64,000 nt of DNA from Roseibium sp. MMSF_3412. GTDB taxonomy: Bacteria; Pseudomonadota; Alphaproteobacteria; Rhizobiales; Stappiaceae. The position numbers and the translations under genes were made by a program. The stretch covers positions 124,001 through 188,000 of the forward strand of contig NZ_JASHJI010000008.1 of assembly GCF_030733265.1 (NCBI RefSeq), read 5' to 3'. Below, one piece after another: positions 7,609 through 16,036 of this stretch; the first letter of the stretch is position 1; each line of letters starts with the position of its first letter. Below the pieces are notes generated by a model. That model made no database searches and had not been told where the DNA came from. It saw only the letters and a list, made by a program, of their open reading frames with translations.

Positions 7609-9339
7609 TCAGAAGATATCGGGTTCGGCAACAGGCTTGCCAAAATCGGTTCGCAGAAAATCGAAGTCACAGCCTTTGTCGGCCTGTTCCACGTGTTTGG
7701 AGAACATGTGGCCATAACCGCGTTCATAGCGGGGTTCAGGCGCTGTCCACTTGGCTTTGCGCGCAGCAAGAACGTCGTCTGCGAGATCAACGCGGAGCGT
7801 TCTGTTCGGCACATCCAGTTCAATCATGTCCCCGGTTTCGATCAGGGCCAAAGGTCCGCCTACGAAAGCTTCCGGTGCAACATGCAGGACACAGGCACCG
7901 TAGGACGTCCCGGACATCCGCGCATCGGAGAGCCGCACCATGTCGCGGTGCCCGTCTTTAAGCAGCGCTTGCGGCATCGGGATCATGCCCCACTCCGGCA
8001 TCCCCGGGCCGCCCTGTGGTCCGGCGTTTCGCAGAACAAGAACATGATCGGGGGACATTGGATAATCCGGATCGTTGATGATCTCCTTAAGCTCCGGATA
8101 ACTGTCGGCCACGATCGCAGGCCCCCTGTGCCGGTGAAACTTCGGATCACAGGCCGCAGGTTTGATCACCGCGCCATCGGGAGCGAGATTGCCGCGCAGC
8201 ACGGCGAGCGAGCCTTCATGATAGACAGGGTTGCCCAGTGGCCGGATGACGTCTGGATTGTAGTTTTCGGCAGGTTCAATGTTTTCACCCAGCGTCTTTC
8301 CATTCACGGTCAGTGCCGAGAGGTCCAGCTTGCCGGCCATTTCTTTCATCAACGCGGGAAGACCACCTGCGTAGAAAAAATCCTCCATGAGATACTCAGT
8401 GCCGGAGGGGCGGATGTTGGCGATGACCGGAACCTCGTGACCAATCCGGTCCAGGTCGTCGAGGCCCCAGTTCACGCCTGCCCGCCGGGCCATGGCGATC
8501 AGGTGAATGACGGCATTCGTGGAACAGCCGGTCGCCATCGCGACTGCAGTTGCGTTGGCCGTGGAAACGTCCGTCACGATCTTGTCCGGTGTCAGGTCCT
8601 CCCAGACCATCTCAACGGCGCGGCGCCCACAGGCGGCGGCCATGCGCTTGTGCGCGGCATCCGGTGCCGGAATGGACGACGCTCCGGGAAGGGTCAAACC
8701 GAACGCCTCGGCAATCGACATCATTGTAGACGCCGTGCCCATTGTCATGCAGGTGCCGTAGCTGCGGGCAATGCCGCCCTGAACACCCACCCATTCATCC
8801 TTGCCGATGGTGCCTGCACGTCTTTCGTCCCAGTATTTCCACACATCCGTGCCCGAGCCCAGCTTGCGGCCGGCATAGTTTCCGCGAAGCATGGCTCCCG
8901 CAGGCATGAAGATGAACGGAAGCCCCATGCTGAGCGCGCCCATGATCAAGGCCGGTGTGGACTTGTCGCAACCGCCCAAAAGAACAACGCCGTCAATCGG
9001 GTGGGATCGGAGCGTCTCCTCCACCTCCATCGCCCCCATGTTTCGGTAAAGCATCGATGTCGGCTTCAGGAACTGCTCGGAAAAGGAATGCACGGGCATT
9101 TCGACGGGCATGCCGCCGGCCTGGTAGACGCCTTTCCTGACGAATTCCGCCCGATCGCGCAGGTGATGATGACACGGCGAGAGATCCGACCAGGTGTTGA
9201 TGATCGCGATCACGGGCTTCCCCTGCCAGTCCGCATGATCGAGACCCATCTGCATCGCGCGCGACCGGTGCCCCATGGAGCGAAGATCATCGGGGGCAAA
9301 CCAGCGGGCTGAACGAAGATCCTCGGGGCGTTTGGTCAT
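7609..9339 (-). CDS. IlvD/Edd-family sugar-acid dehydratase, L-arabinonate dehydratase-like
   Basis: This 576-residue cytoplasmic enzyme dehydrates a sugar acid (aldonate) to a 2-keto-3-deoxy acid. The iron-sulfur cysteines are visible as C56 (SPCHHH), C124 (GGCDKSTPA) and C197 (YGTCMTMG). Their spacings of 68 and 73 residues agree, as I recall it, with the [2Fe-2S] L-arabinonate dehydratase of Rhizobium. The NTWSDLSPCHHHLRDRAEF segment is typical of the arabinonate/xylonate/fuconate branch rather than of branched-chain IlvD. The exact substrate is not determinable. It lies about 140 bp downstream of a COG4091-type dehydrogenase on the same strand, so the two probably share a catabolic pathway. 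Confidence 0.88.
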   Translation of the reverse strand: MTKRPEDLRSARWFAPDDLRSMGHRSRAMQMGLDHADWQGKPVIAIINTWSDLSPCHHHLRDRAEFVRKGVYQAGGMPVEMPVHSFSEQFLKPTSMLYRNMGAMEVEETLRSHPIDGVVLLGGCDKSTPALIMGALSMGLPFIFMPAGAMLRGNYAGRKLGSGTDVWKYWDERRAGTIGKDEWVGVQGGIARSYGTCMTMGTASTMMSIAEAFGLTLPGASSIPAPDAAHKRMAAACGRRAVEMVWEDLTPDKIVTDVSTANATAVAMATGCSTNAVIHLIAMARRAGVNWGLDDLDRIGHEVPVIANIRPSGTEYLMEDFFYAGGLPALMKEMAGKLDLSALTVNGKTLGENIEPAENYNPDVIRPLGNPVYHEGSLAVLRGNLAPDGAVIKPAACDPKFHRHRGPAIVADSYPELKEIINDPDYPMSPDHVLVLRNAGPQGGPGMPEWGMIPMPQALLKDGHRDMVRLSDARMSGTSYGACVLHVAPEAFVGGPLALIETGDMIELDVPNRTLRVDLADDVLAARKAKWTAPEPRYERGYGHMFSKHVEQADKGCDFDFLRTDFGKPVAEPDIF

Positions 9340-9480
9340 GGGTTATACTCTCTTTCAGGGCGCCGGCACGACAATTGAGGCAAGTGATGGAATGCCTGCT
9401 TCCTTTAGCACGGGCTCATTTTCAAAGATGCGGCACAAACTGGTGGGATGCATCTGTATGTGCGCACAAAGACGCGACAA

Positions 9481-10785
9481 CTACCCGAAACGCTGTTCCA
9501 TCTCGCGCCGGATCCTGACGGCTTCGATGGTCTCGTCAATCTCGACATCCCTCCAGGTGACGATCTGTCCGGCGGCAATCCTGTTCTTCAGGCGTACGCC
9601 GTGGGCAAGGCCGATCGGCAACGCGCTGCACTCAAGAGAAGCCTTGGCCGGCAAAAGCTTGCCCCAGACGGTTGCGCCGCCCTCTCCGTCCAGTACTTCA
9701 CTGGCAGCAAGGTCGCGTTTCGCCGTTGCCGCGACATCGCCCTCAAAAGACCGGGTCGATCCGGTCGGTTTGCCGAGAAGCGCGGCGGACAGGATCGAGA
9801 TGTTCAATTCCAGCCCGATCAGGTGGAACGGCTTGTACATCGCCGAGTAGCGTCCGGTGGCGTCCGTGTTCATGCCGTATTGCCTGAAGCAGGCAGCTGC
9901 GTATGGGTTCGGGGCCTCGATGACCACGTAGACGCCCCAGCGCAGATCGCGGCAGACCGGGCGGCCGTCACGTTCAAGGGAAGACACGACTTCCACCATG
10001 CCCTTGCCGGCAAGCTGACCGCCCTCGGCAACAGGCCGCAGAACATGTGCCAGATCGTCCATGCCGGCCGGTGGAAACAGCAGCCCGCTTGCCGGCGGGG
10101 TCAGGCCCGTCGCATTGGCGATGGCAGCCATTTCGAGCGCGGACTTGGTGCCATCGAGGAAGCTGTTGAACATCTGGGCGTTCATCCCGGCCTCGGCCGC
10201 CTCTTCGGCGGTCAGACCGTAGTGATCCCAGACGGTGTCCGGTGTCGACGCATGGTAGCTGGGCAGGTATTTCGTGCCCTTGCCTGCCGCAACAACGTTG
10301 AACCCGCAGGACCGCGCCCATTCCACCATCTCGCAGGTCAAAGCCGGCTGATCACCGTAGGCCATCGAATAGACCACACCCGCCGTACGCGCTTCTTCCG
10401 CCAGCAGCGCCCCAGCCAGAACATCGGCCTCGACATTGACCATAACGACGTGCAGGCCCTGCCTGATGGATTCGCGCGCATGAACCAGACCGACGACCGG
10501 GTTGCCGGTGGCTTCGACGATCACATCCACGTCGCCCGTCGCCATCATTGACATGGCGTCGTCGGTGAAAGTGACTTCGCTGATCAGGTCCTCGGGCCAG
10601 CCGACCTCGGCACAGGCCTTGCGCGCAGCGTCGGGACGCAGATCCGCAATGGCTGAGACCTTCAGGCCAGGCGTTGTCGGGACCTGACTTAAAAACATCG
10701 ACCCGAACTTGCCGGCGCCGATCAAACCGACCCGTACCGGTTTGTGCGCAGCCGCGCGTGCAAGCAGTTCCTGATAAACGAACAT
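9481..10785 (-). CDS. Homoserine-dehydrogenase-like NAD(P)-dependent oxidoreductase with C-terminal SAF domain (COG4091 type)
   Basis: This 434-residue protein has an N-terminal Rossmann fold (VRVGLIGAGKFGSMFLSQ, about residues 17-35), a central catalytic part (EATGNPVVG, VNVEADVLAG, AAGKGTKYLPSYH) and a C-terminal SAF-like region (GVRLKNRIAAGQIVTWRDVEID). Members of this group oxidise or reduce sugar-derived or branched polyol substrates rather than homoserine, and the substrate here is unknown. The ATG follows a strong GGGGAGG site. The dehydratase follows on the same strand, which supports a role in sugar-acid or polyol breakdown. Confidence 0.8.
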   Translation of the reverse strand: MFVYQELLARAAAHKPVRVGLIGAGKFGSMFLSQVPTTPGLKVSAIADLRPDAARKACAEVGWPEDLISEVTFTDDAMSMMATGDVDVIVEATGNPVVGLVHARESIRQGLHVVMVNVEADVLAGALLAEEARTAGVVYSMAYGDQPALTCEMVEWARSCGFNVVAAGKGTKYLPSYHASTPDTVWDHYGLTAEEAAEAGMNAQMFNSFLDGTKSALEMAAIANATGLTPPASGLLFPPAGMDDLAHVLRPVAEGGQLAGKGMVEVVSSLERDGRPVCRDLRWGVYVVIEAPNPYAAACFRQYGMNTDATGRYSAMYKPFHLIGLELNISILSAALLGKPTGSTRSFEGDVAATAKRDLAASEVLDGEGGATVWGKLLPAKASLECSALPIGLAHGVRLKNRIAAGQIVTWRDVEIDETIEAVRIRREMEQRFG

Positions 10786-10992
10786 GCACCTCCCCTTTTG
10801 GCCTTTGGTCCCCCGGAACCAACCCCTCTTAAGGAGCAGAATTCAAAGATTGTGAAACCGATGTCAACTCGGCCCGGGCAGATCCGGGCTCTCAGTTGCC
10901 TTGGCCATGGTCCCGCGGGCGGACGAAAAATTCCGTATGCTTGGCGCAAGTCTGTGCTTCCCTTGACGCCTCTGAACTGTCACGGTGCGCCG

Positions 10993-11712
10993 ATGAGCAG
11001 ACTGTTTGAGGAACTTGATTACGCACCGACCCCAATCGGTGCGATCTCATTGAGGCGGCGGCATATTTTGTCGCTCAAAACCGATGTTTTTGAAATTCTG
11101 CTCGGTGAAGAGCACCTGATGTCGAGCCTCTTCACCGCGTCTGAAATCGCACTCGCCGAAAAAGGCCTCGCTGCCCTGAAGGGCAACAGGCTGGATGTGC
11201 TGGTCGGCGGCCTCGGGCTCGGATACACAGCCAGGGCCGTTCTGCAGGACGAGCGCCTGAATGCGCTTGATGTCGTGGACCTTCTCGAACCGGTGATCCG
11301 TTGGCACCGGGAGGGTTTGGTGCCAATGAAAACCGAACTCGCGGACGATCCGCGATGCCGGCTTGTGCACGGAGATTTCTTTGCCCTGGCGGCGTCGCAG
11401 GATGGGTTCGATCGCGAACGACCCGGACGACGCTATGACGCCGTTCTGATCGACATCGACCACACACCGGAACGGCTTCTCCATGGCGGGTCGAAAGGGT
11501 TCTACACACCTCTAGGGTTCGAATCTGTGCAGCGCTTCCTGAAACCCGGCGGGATCATGGGTCTGTGGTCGGATGAAGCGCCGGACGACGCCATCACGGA
11601 CCTGCTTGCGGGTGCCTTTGACGAGGCCTGGGCGGAACCCGTGGTGTTTCAAAATCCTCTGCAGGATGGGCGTGAGGTCACCCAGGCCGTCTACCTTGGT
11701 CGCAAGACCTGA
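10993..11712 (+). CDS. Spermidine-synthase-like class I methyltransferase-fold protein
   Basis: This 239-residue soluble protein has the nucleotide-fold motifs of the spermidine synthase/methyltransferase superfamily: DVLVGGLGLGYTARAVL for motif I, VVDLLEPVIRWHREGLV for the acidic loop, and YDAVLIDIDHTPERLL near the active site. The genuine polyamine synthase motif set (GGGDG) is absent, so I do not call it SpeE. The ATG at 10993 gives the family N-terminus. Upstream in-frame codons reach the divergent promoter and are unlikely to be coding. It is convergent with the DUF938 gene, with 3 bp between them. Confidence 0.75.
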   Translation: MSRLFEELDYAPTPIGAISLRRRHILSLKTDVFEILLGEEHLMSSLFTASEIALAEKGLAALKGNRLDVLVGGLGLGYTARAVLQDERLNALDVVDLLEPVIRWHREGLVPMKTELADDPRCRLVHGDFFALAASQDGFDRERPGRRYDAVLIDIDHTPERLLHGGSKGFYTPLGFESVQRFLKPGGIMGLWSDEAPDDAITDLLAGAFDEAWAEPVVFQNPLQDGREVTQAVYLGRKT

Positions 11713-11715
11713 CCG

Positions 11716-12354
11716 TCACGGGATCGCGAAAGTCAGAAGAAGGTTGTTTGCCGGCATCGCATCATTTGCATGCGGGATGAACCCGCAAGCTTCAGCCAGT
11801 TCCGAAACGGCCTCGACCGATTTGTACCCGATCGCCGGGTCGCGGGCCTGCAAGGAGGCGTCAAACGAACGATCGCCGTCCGACGCATAGGAAGATCCGC
11901 GCAAGAACGGGCCATAGACAATCACCCGGCCACCCTTGCTCAAAGTCGCTCGCGCGCCTTCAAAGAACTGGGAAACAAACGAAACCGGCACGAGATGAAG
12001 AAGATTGATGGTTAGGACCGCCTTTGCAAACCCTCGCTCAACCGGCCAGGGTTCCGAAATGTTGATGGCAAGCGGTTCGGCTAGGTTCTTCAAACCGCTT
12101 TCCCGCCGCCATGCTGCGATGCTTTGCCTTTGTCCGGGATCAACGTCCGACGGTACCCACTCGAGCGCCGGAAACGCCTGCGCGAACGCGGCCGCGTGCT
12201 GGCCTGTTCCGCTTGCGACTTCCAGAACCCGCCCTTCTGCGGGCAACCGGTGCCGGAGCGCGTCGATCAGGGGGCCGGCGTTGCGCAGGGCTGCCGGCGC
12301 GGTTCGCCGTCCGTCTGGGGCTTCGTTCGCCTGTTGAATGATGTGTCTTGCCAT
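11716..12354 (-). CDS. DUF938 SAM-dependent methyltransferase-like protein
   Basis: This 212-residue protein has a methyltransferase motif I (VLEVASGTGQHAAAFAQAFP) and the DUF938 pattern: an N-terminal SAA/TAPAALRNAGPL-type segment, W-x-PSDVDPGQRQSI, and the C-terminal YGPFLRGSSYASDGDRSFDASLQARDP region. The biochemical role of DUF938 is unknown. It stands alone: the SDR gene lies 60 bp upstream on the same strand. Confidence 0.85.
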   Translation of the reverse strand: MARHIIQQANEAPDGRRTAPAALRNAGPLIDALRHRLPAEGRVLEVASGTGQHAAAFAQAFPALEWVPSDVDPGQRQSIAAWRRESGLKNLAEPLAINISEPWPVERGFAKAVLTINLLHLVPVSFVSQFFEGARATLSKGGRVIVYGPFLRGSSYASDGDRSFDASLQARDPAIGYKSVEAVSELAEACGFIPHANDAMPANNLLLTFAIP

Positions 12355-12413
12355 GGGGCATTGATGCCAGTTGAAGACGGGTGCGTCCAGCCCGCAAAAC
12401 GCGGTGCCGTGTG

Positions 12414-13163
12414 TCAGCGAACCGCCCGGTTCATCCCTCCGTCCGACAGAATGTTTTGGCCATTGATGTAGCGCGCTCCCTCGGATGCCAGGAACACACA
12501 GGCCTGACCGATCTCTGAAAATGTGGCCGGACGCTGTGCCGGGATGGACGTTCGAGCATGCTCCGACAGGTTCACGTTTTCACAAAAGCCAGGCATCAGA
12601 TTGTTCATGTTGATGTTGTGGCGGGCATAGCGGTCACCGTAGAGCTTTGCGAAACTGTGCAGCGCGCCGCGCAACATGGTCATGGGATAAGGTGCCCGCG
12701 GCTCAACCGCGTTCATGGAGGAGATGTTCACGAAGGAACCCCCACCTTGCTTGATCATGATAGGTGTCACCAGACGCGCCAGCTTCACAACGTTCAGCAC
12801 ATACATGTCGAGGCTTTCGTGCCAAAGCTCATCGGACAGGTCCAGCAAGGGGCCTTCGAAATCCGGATCGAAGCCGACAGTCTTGATTGTGTCCGGTACA
12901 CTGCCGCCATGCCCCATATTGCTGACGACGGCGTCGATGCGGCCGTATGTGGCCATCGTCTCTGCCACCATCGCCTCCAGATCATTCCCGTTGAGGACCG
13001 ATCCGCTGCGGCCAAGCCCGCCGAGTTCCTCTGCCAGCTTTTTGGATCTGTCCGAGGGAGACATCAGCGAGACCACATAACCTGCCTTCGCCATTTCAAT
13101 CGCGCATCCTTTGCCAATGCCCTGTCCTGCACCTGTCATGATTGCTACTTTGGATGTCGACAT
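12414..13163 (-). CDS. Short-chain dehydrogenase/reductase-like protein lacking the YxxxK motif
   Basis: This 249-residue protein has a good N-terminal cofactor site (VAIMTGAGQGIGKGCA) and the NIS serine region (VNISSMNAVEP). The expected catalytic YxxxK reads APYPMTMLRGAL, so the lysine is missing and the tyrosine is out of register. The C-terminus (INGQNILSDGGMNRAV) is typical of the family. A similar altered SDR occurs at 53449-54153, with matching MNN-x2-PGF segments, so the two may be relatives of one variant subfamily. I chose the ATG at 13163 over an extension to 13232, because the upstream residues do not match SDRs. The LysR gene is divergent. Confidence 0.82.
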   Translation of the reverse strand: MSTSKVAIMTGAGQGIGKGCAIEMAKAGYVVSLMSPSDRSKKLAEELGGLGRSGSVLNGNDLEAMVAETMATYGRIDAVVSNMGHGGSVPDTIKTVGFDPDFEGPLLDLSDELWHESLDMYVLNVVKLARLVTPIMIKQGGGSFVNISSMNAVEPRAPYPMTMLRGALHSFAKLYGDRYARHNINMNNLMPGFCENVNLSEHARTSIPAQRPATFSEIGQACVFLASEGARYINGQNILSDGGMNRAVR

Positions 13164-13302
13164 GATTGCGTTCCTGGACCGGGCAGCCGAACGACAGGGC
13201 CGCATTGCTGCTGATGTGAGTTTTCTGGACACTTCGTCAAAGATAGAACTATGTTTCCTTGCGAAAAAGCGAGTTTATCGAACAACGCTGTGAGGAAATC
13301 TG

Positions 13303-14193
13303 ATGGCAAAGAGACACCACGTCCGGCACTTGCGTGCGCTGCAGGCGTTCGACGTCGCCGCCAGCCTTTCCAGCGTCAGCAGGGCGGCCGCTGAGCTCGG
13401 CGTCACGCATGGTGCGATCAGCCGTCAGATCAAGCAGCTAGAAGATCACCTGGGTGTTGCGGTGTTGCATCGCAGGCCAAACGGCGTGGAAAAGACCGAG
13501 CAGGGAGAACGGCTGCACCAGGCGACACGGCAGGCATTTACGGCGTTGCGCGACGGTGTCCGCGAGGTCAGCCGTATCGAAGACACTCAGTCGATCACCA
13601 TTTCGCTGTCGACGTCTCTGGCAACCAAGTGGCTGGTTCCCAGACTTGCTGCGTTCCGCACCGCCCACCCGAGACTGTCCGTGTTTCTTGATACCAATGA
13701 CGATATCGTCGATCTGCACACCAGCCAGATTGATGTCGCCTTGCGCTATGGCACACCGGATTGGGGAAATCTCCACTACGAACTGCTCAGCAGCGAAGAG
13801 CTGATCGTGGTTGCCGCACCAAAACTCGTCACTGGTCGCGAACTGCCGCTGCCTGCGGAGGCCGTAACAGCGCTTCCGCTGTTGAATGACGAGTTCAATT
13901 CCGGCTGGGAACGGTGGGCCGCAGGCCATGGGCTGGACCCGGCTGACCTTTCTGCCCCGGCCGTCAGATTTGCTGATTCCGCAGTCCTCATTACAGCCGC
14001 TTGTGATGGCCAGGGCGTTGCCCTCGCACGCCGGCGCCTCGTGGAAGACGATCTGGATGCAGGAAGGCTCGTCCGTCTGGACAGGTCCGCGACCAGGCTG
14101 GAAAGAGCGCTCTATTTCGTGTGCAGGCCAATGGACCGTGAGCGCTTGCCCATTCGCCGGTTCAGGACCTGGTTGAAGTCGTTAGATCTCTAG
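13303..14193 (+). CDS. LysR-family transcriptional regulator (GcvA-like)
   Basis: This 296-residue protein has an N-terminal winged helix (RHLRALQAFDVAASLSSVSRAAAELGVTHGAISRQIKQLE) and an effector-binding domain of the GcvA/AmpR subgroup (WLVPRLAAFRTAHP, VDVALRYG-type segment, VRFADSAVLITAACDGQGVALAR). It is divergent from the SDR at 12414-13163, with about 139 bp between starts, which is the usual arrangement for a LysR protein controlling its neighbour. Confidence 0.9.
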   Translation: MAKRHHVRHLRALQAFDVAASLSSVSRAAAELGVTHGAISRQIKQLEDHLGVAVLHRRPNGVEKTEQGERLHQATRQAFTALRDGVREVSRIEDTQSITISLSTSLATKWLVPRLAAFRTAHPRLSVFLDTNDDIVDLHTSQIDVALRYGTPDWGNLHYELLSSEELIVVAAPKLVTGRELPLPAEAVTALPLLNDEFNSGWERWAAGHGLDPADLSAPAVRFADSAVLITAACDGQGVALARRRLVEDDLDAGRLVRLDRSATRLERALYFVCRPMDRERLPIRRFRTWLKSLDL

Positions 14194-14386
14194 CAACATC
14201 GCCATTCCCCTGCTTCGAGAAGCATAAGCCGAGTGTGTGACAATCGTCCGGTCAGTGATACTTCGGTGCGTCTTTCGCTTAGCCATCAGAGTTTGCCTGA
14301 GCTTCCACCGGCACTTGACGGTCTTGAACCAAACGCTCTTCTACCCAGGCTCCAGGCATCGGTCCTGCTAAACCGGAAGCTCAGAT

Positions 14387-14935
14387 TCACGCCGCAGAGT
14401 GTTCGTGGCAAAGCTGGCCGGCCTGCTCAGGCGAGAGGTCGACCTGCAGCAACGTGCAATACAGCCCACTCTTGTCCGGCCTGTGGTACTTGCAGGTTTT
14501 GCACAGTCCGAAGGAACGGAAACCGCGTGCCGCAAGCTGATTCCTGATCAGTTCGGAAAGCGTTTCCTCCAGGCGAACGCCGCTCTCGGTGTCGAGCCTC
14601 TCAAGCGCTTCGTCGAGCGAATCCACCCGGTCTGCCGCGTCGAAACCCGCCTGCGTCACATCGTAGGAGATCGTGCGCTTGTCGTCGTCAGATGCAGAAC
14701 GTTCAATCAACCCTTTTTTCTCCAGCGCCTTCAGTGTCTGGGACGCTGTCCCCCTTGTCGTGCACAGATAATCGGCGACCTGGGAGGGCGAGCGCGAGAA
14801 CCGGTTCGCACGCACAAGGTATCCCAGGGCACTTCGTTGCGCGGGATTGAGATCATCCGCCCAGTCTTCCGAGGCATTGAGCCTTTGAAGGCGGTCCAAC
14901 ACGGCGCGAACGCGCGATCGAGATTCAGTCTTCAT
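14387..14935 (-). CDS. MarR-family regulator with C-terminal Cys/His cluster
   Basis: This 182-residue protein has a MarR winged helix (DLNPAQRSALGYLVRANRFSRSPSQVADYL, then [27 protein letters not shown]). The C-terminal extension carries C145-x2-C148-x2-H151-x8-C160-x15-C176-x2-H179, a plausible zinc or iron-sulfur site not usual for MarR proteins. I chose the ATG at 14935. A TTG at 14956 would lie inside an operator copy. It is divergent from an exported His-rich protein, and two tandem 23-bp palindromic sites sit in the shared promoter, so it probably represses both genes and may sense a metal or redox state. That last step is inference. Confidence 0.85.
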   Translation of the reverse strand: MKTESRSRVRAVLDRLQRLNASEDWADDLNPAQRSALGYLVRANRFSRSPSQVADYLCTTRGTASQTLKALEKKGLIERSASDDDKRTISYDVTQAGFDAADRVDSLDEALERLDTESGVRLEETLSELIRNQLAARGFRSFGLCKTCKYHRPDKSGLYCTLLQVDLSPEQAGQLCHEHSAA

Positions 14936-14940
14936 GGCAC

Positions 14941-14963
14941 ATAAGTAGCGACTCAAAATTATT
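14941..14963. promoter_or_regulatory. Second, imperfect copy of the MarR operator
   Basis: This 23-bp stretch matches the perfect palindrome at 14969-14991 at 17 of 23 positions. It keeps TAGCGACTC in the centre and ATTATT at the right end. It abuts the MarR start codon and is centred 28 bp from the perfect copy. Confidence 0.55.
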
Positions 14964-14968
14964 CTTGC

Positions 14969-14991
14969 AATAATAGCGACTCGCTATTATT
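14969..14991. promoter_or_regulatory. Perfect 23-bp palindrome, proposed MarR operator
   Basis: AATAATAGCGA and TCGCTATTATT form perfect 11-bp arms around a single C. It lies 32 bp upstream of the His-rich gene start and overlaps the likely promoter (TAGAAT at 14992-14997 could be a -10). Length and symmetry fit a MarR dimer. Confidence 0.7.
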
Positions 14992-15023
14992 TAGAATCCA
15001 TCAAACTGGAAAGGAGTTTATCC

Positions 15024-15776
15024 ATGCGTCTCTCAATCATTTTCCTGACGTCCTGCGCCTTGCTGGCAGTCGGTCCGGCAGTTGCACACGACAAGCACTC
15101 TCACGCGGTCAACCAGGAAACCGCGATCCATTCGCCAGCAGACGGGAGCAAGACCGCATCCATGGATATCGTTGCGGCACATATCCACACCGAAGGCAAC
15201 GTCGTCACGTTTCACATGACCGCCAATGGTGTTGCTGGTGCGGACACGCCGGAGCCGGTTGGTGAAGTCGCAGGAGCAACCGTCTGGTCCTATGTCTGGC
15301 CGACCACGCTTGATCCGTCCCTGGTCGGTTTCGAGGAAGGAGCCGGGATTTTGGCAATGGCAGCAACCAATCACCCTGACTTCGACGACACGCCGCTATA
15401 TGACGAGAACCTTGACGGTGATCTCGGCAATGACGGTGGTGTCTGGCACAGCCACTGGGTGGTTCTCGCCCCGAACGAAGCCTGCGGCCCTGGTGCCCTG
15501 GCGGTCAAGGATATTCCGGAGAATACAACCCCCAGACTGCCTGCCACCTGGCCGGGCTTTCCGATACTCCTCGACAGTCCGGGTTTCACGCCGGTGTTTG
15601 ACGGACCGGAAATCACCATCAGGGCGGCGATCAAGGGCGACGTGGTCGGCGCGTCCTACGATGGTGTGACATCGGCGCTGAAGGTCAACAAAAACATTCA
15701 CGCACCGCTTTTGTGTGTGACGGACGTTTTTGACGTTGCCTCGGGTGACCTGTCTCTCCCGGGCACGATCGAGTGA
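15024..15776 (+). CDS. Exported His-rich protein of unknown function
   Basis: This 250-residue protein has a Sec signal peptide (cleavage near residue 21, AVA-HD). Straight after it comes HDKHSH, and further histidine clusters occur at HIH (53-55), TNHPDFDD and VWHSHWVVL (142-144). Only two cysteines remain in the mature protein (NEACGPG, LLCVTDV), possibly one disulfide. The many His and Asp residues suggest metal binding in the periplasm. I do not recognise a domain. AAAGGAG precedes the ATG. It is the divergent partner of the Cys/His-cluster MarR regulator, which makes a metal- or redox-linked role plausible but unproven. Confidence 0.8.
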   Translation: MRLSIIFLTSCALLAVGPAVAHDKHSHAVNQETAIHSPADGSKTASMDIVAAHIHTEGNVVTFHMTANGVAGADTPEPVGEVAGATVWSYVWPTTLDPSLVGFEEGAGILAMAATNHPDFDDTPLYDENLDGDLGNDGGVWHSHWVVLAPNEACGPGALAVKDIPENTTPRLPATWPGFPILLDSPGFTPVFDGPEITIRAAIKGDVVGASYDGVTSALKVNKNIHAPLLCVTDVFDVASGDLSLPGTIE

Positions 15777-15786
15777 CCCATTCCAT

Positions 15787-15811
15787 CGGTGGAGAGTATC
15801 CCTCTCCACCG
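15787..15811 (+). terminator. Stem-loop after the His-rich gene
   Basis: CGGTGGAGAG and CTCTCCACCG form a perfect 10-bp stem with a 5-nt loop, 10 bp after the stop codon. No T-run follows, so it may need Rho or may mainly protect the transcript end. Confidence 0.5.
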
Positions 15812-16036
15812 CCTCCAGAATTGCCAATCAAGCCTGCCGGGCGACGTCCGCATGCGAGTTTGACCCAGGTCGCGATTGCCCCGGCAAGCCCCCTCCCCAG
15901 ATTGGGCCACCTGGTCAGGTACATGGCCCGTTGCTCAGGCGCCGTGTTGATTTCGTGGGTGTCGTCTGACCAGTTTTCGGGCATAAACCGGCTTTGACCG
16001 TTCGCAATGCATCCGGCTCAAATATATCGCGCAAGA

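Noticed and set aside
7468-9312. 614-codon open frame on the plus strand
   Set aside because: It is the antisense shadow of the sugar-acid dehydratase, which has conserved motifs and a full-length match to its family.
15685-15984. 99-codon minus-strand frame (starts MPENWSDDTHEINTAPEQRA)
   Set aside because: Its first part lies in a gap and looks protein-like, but there is no ribosome site, it overlaps the His-rich gene and it reads through a 10-bp stem-loop. It could be real only if conserved.
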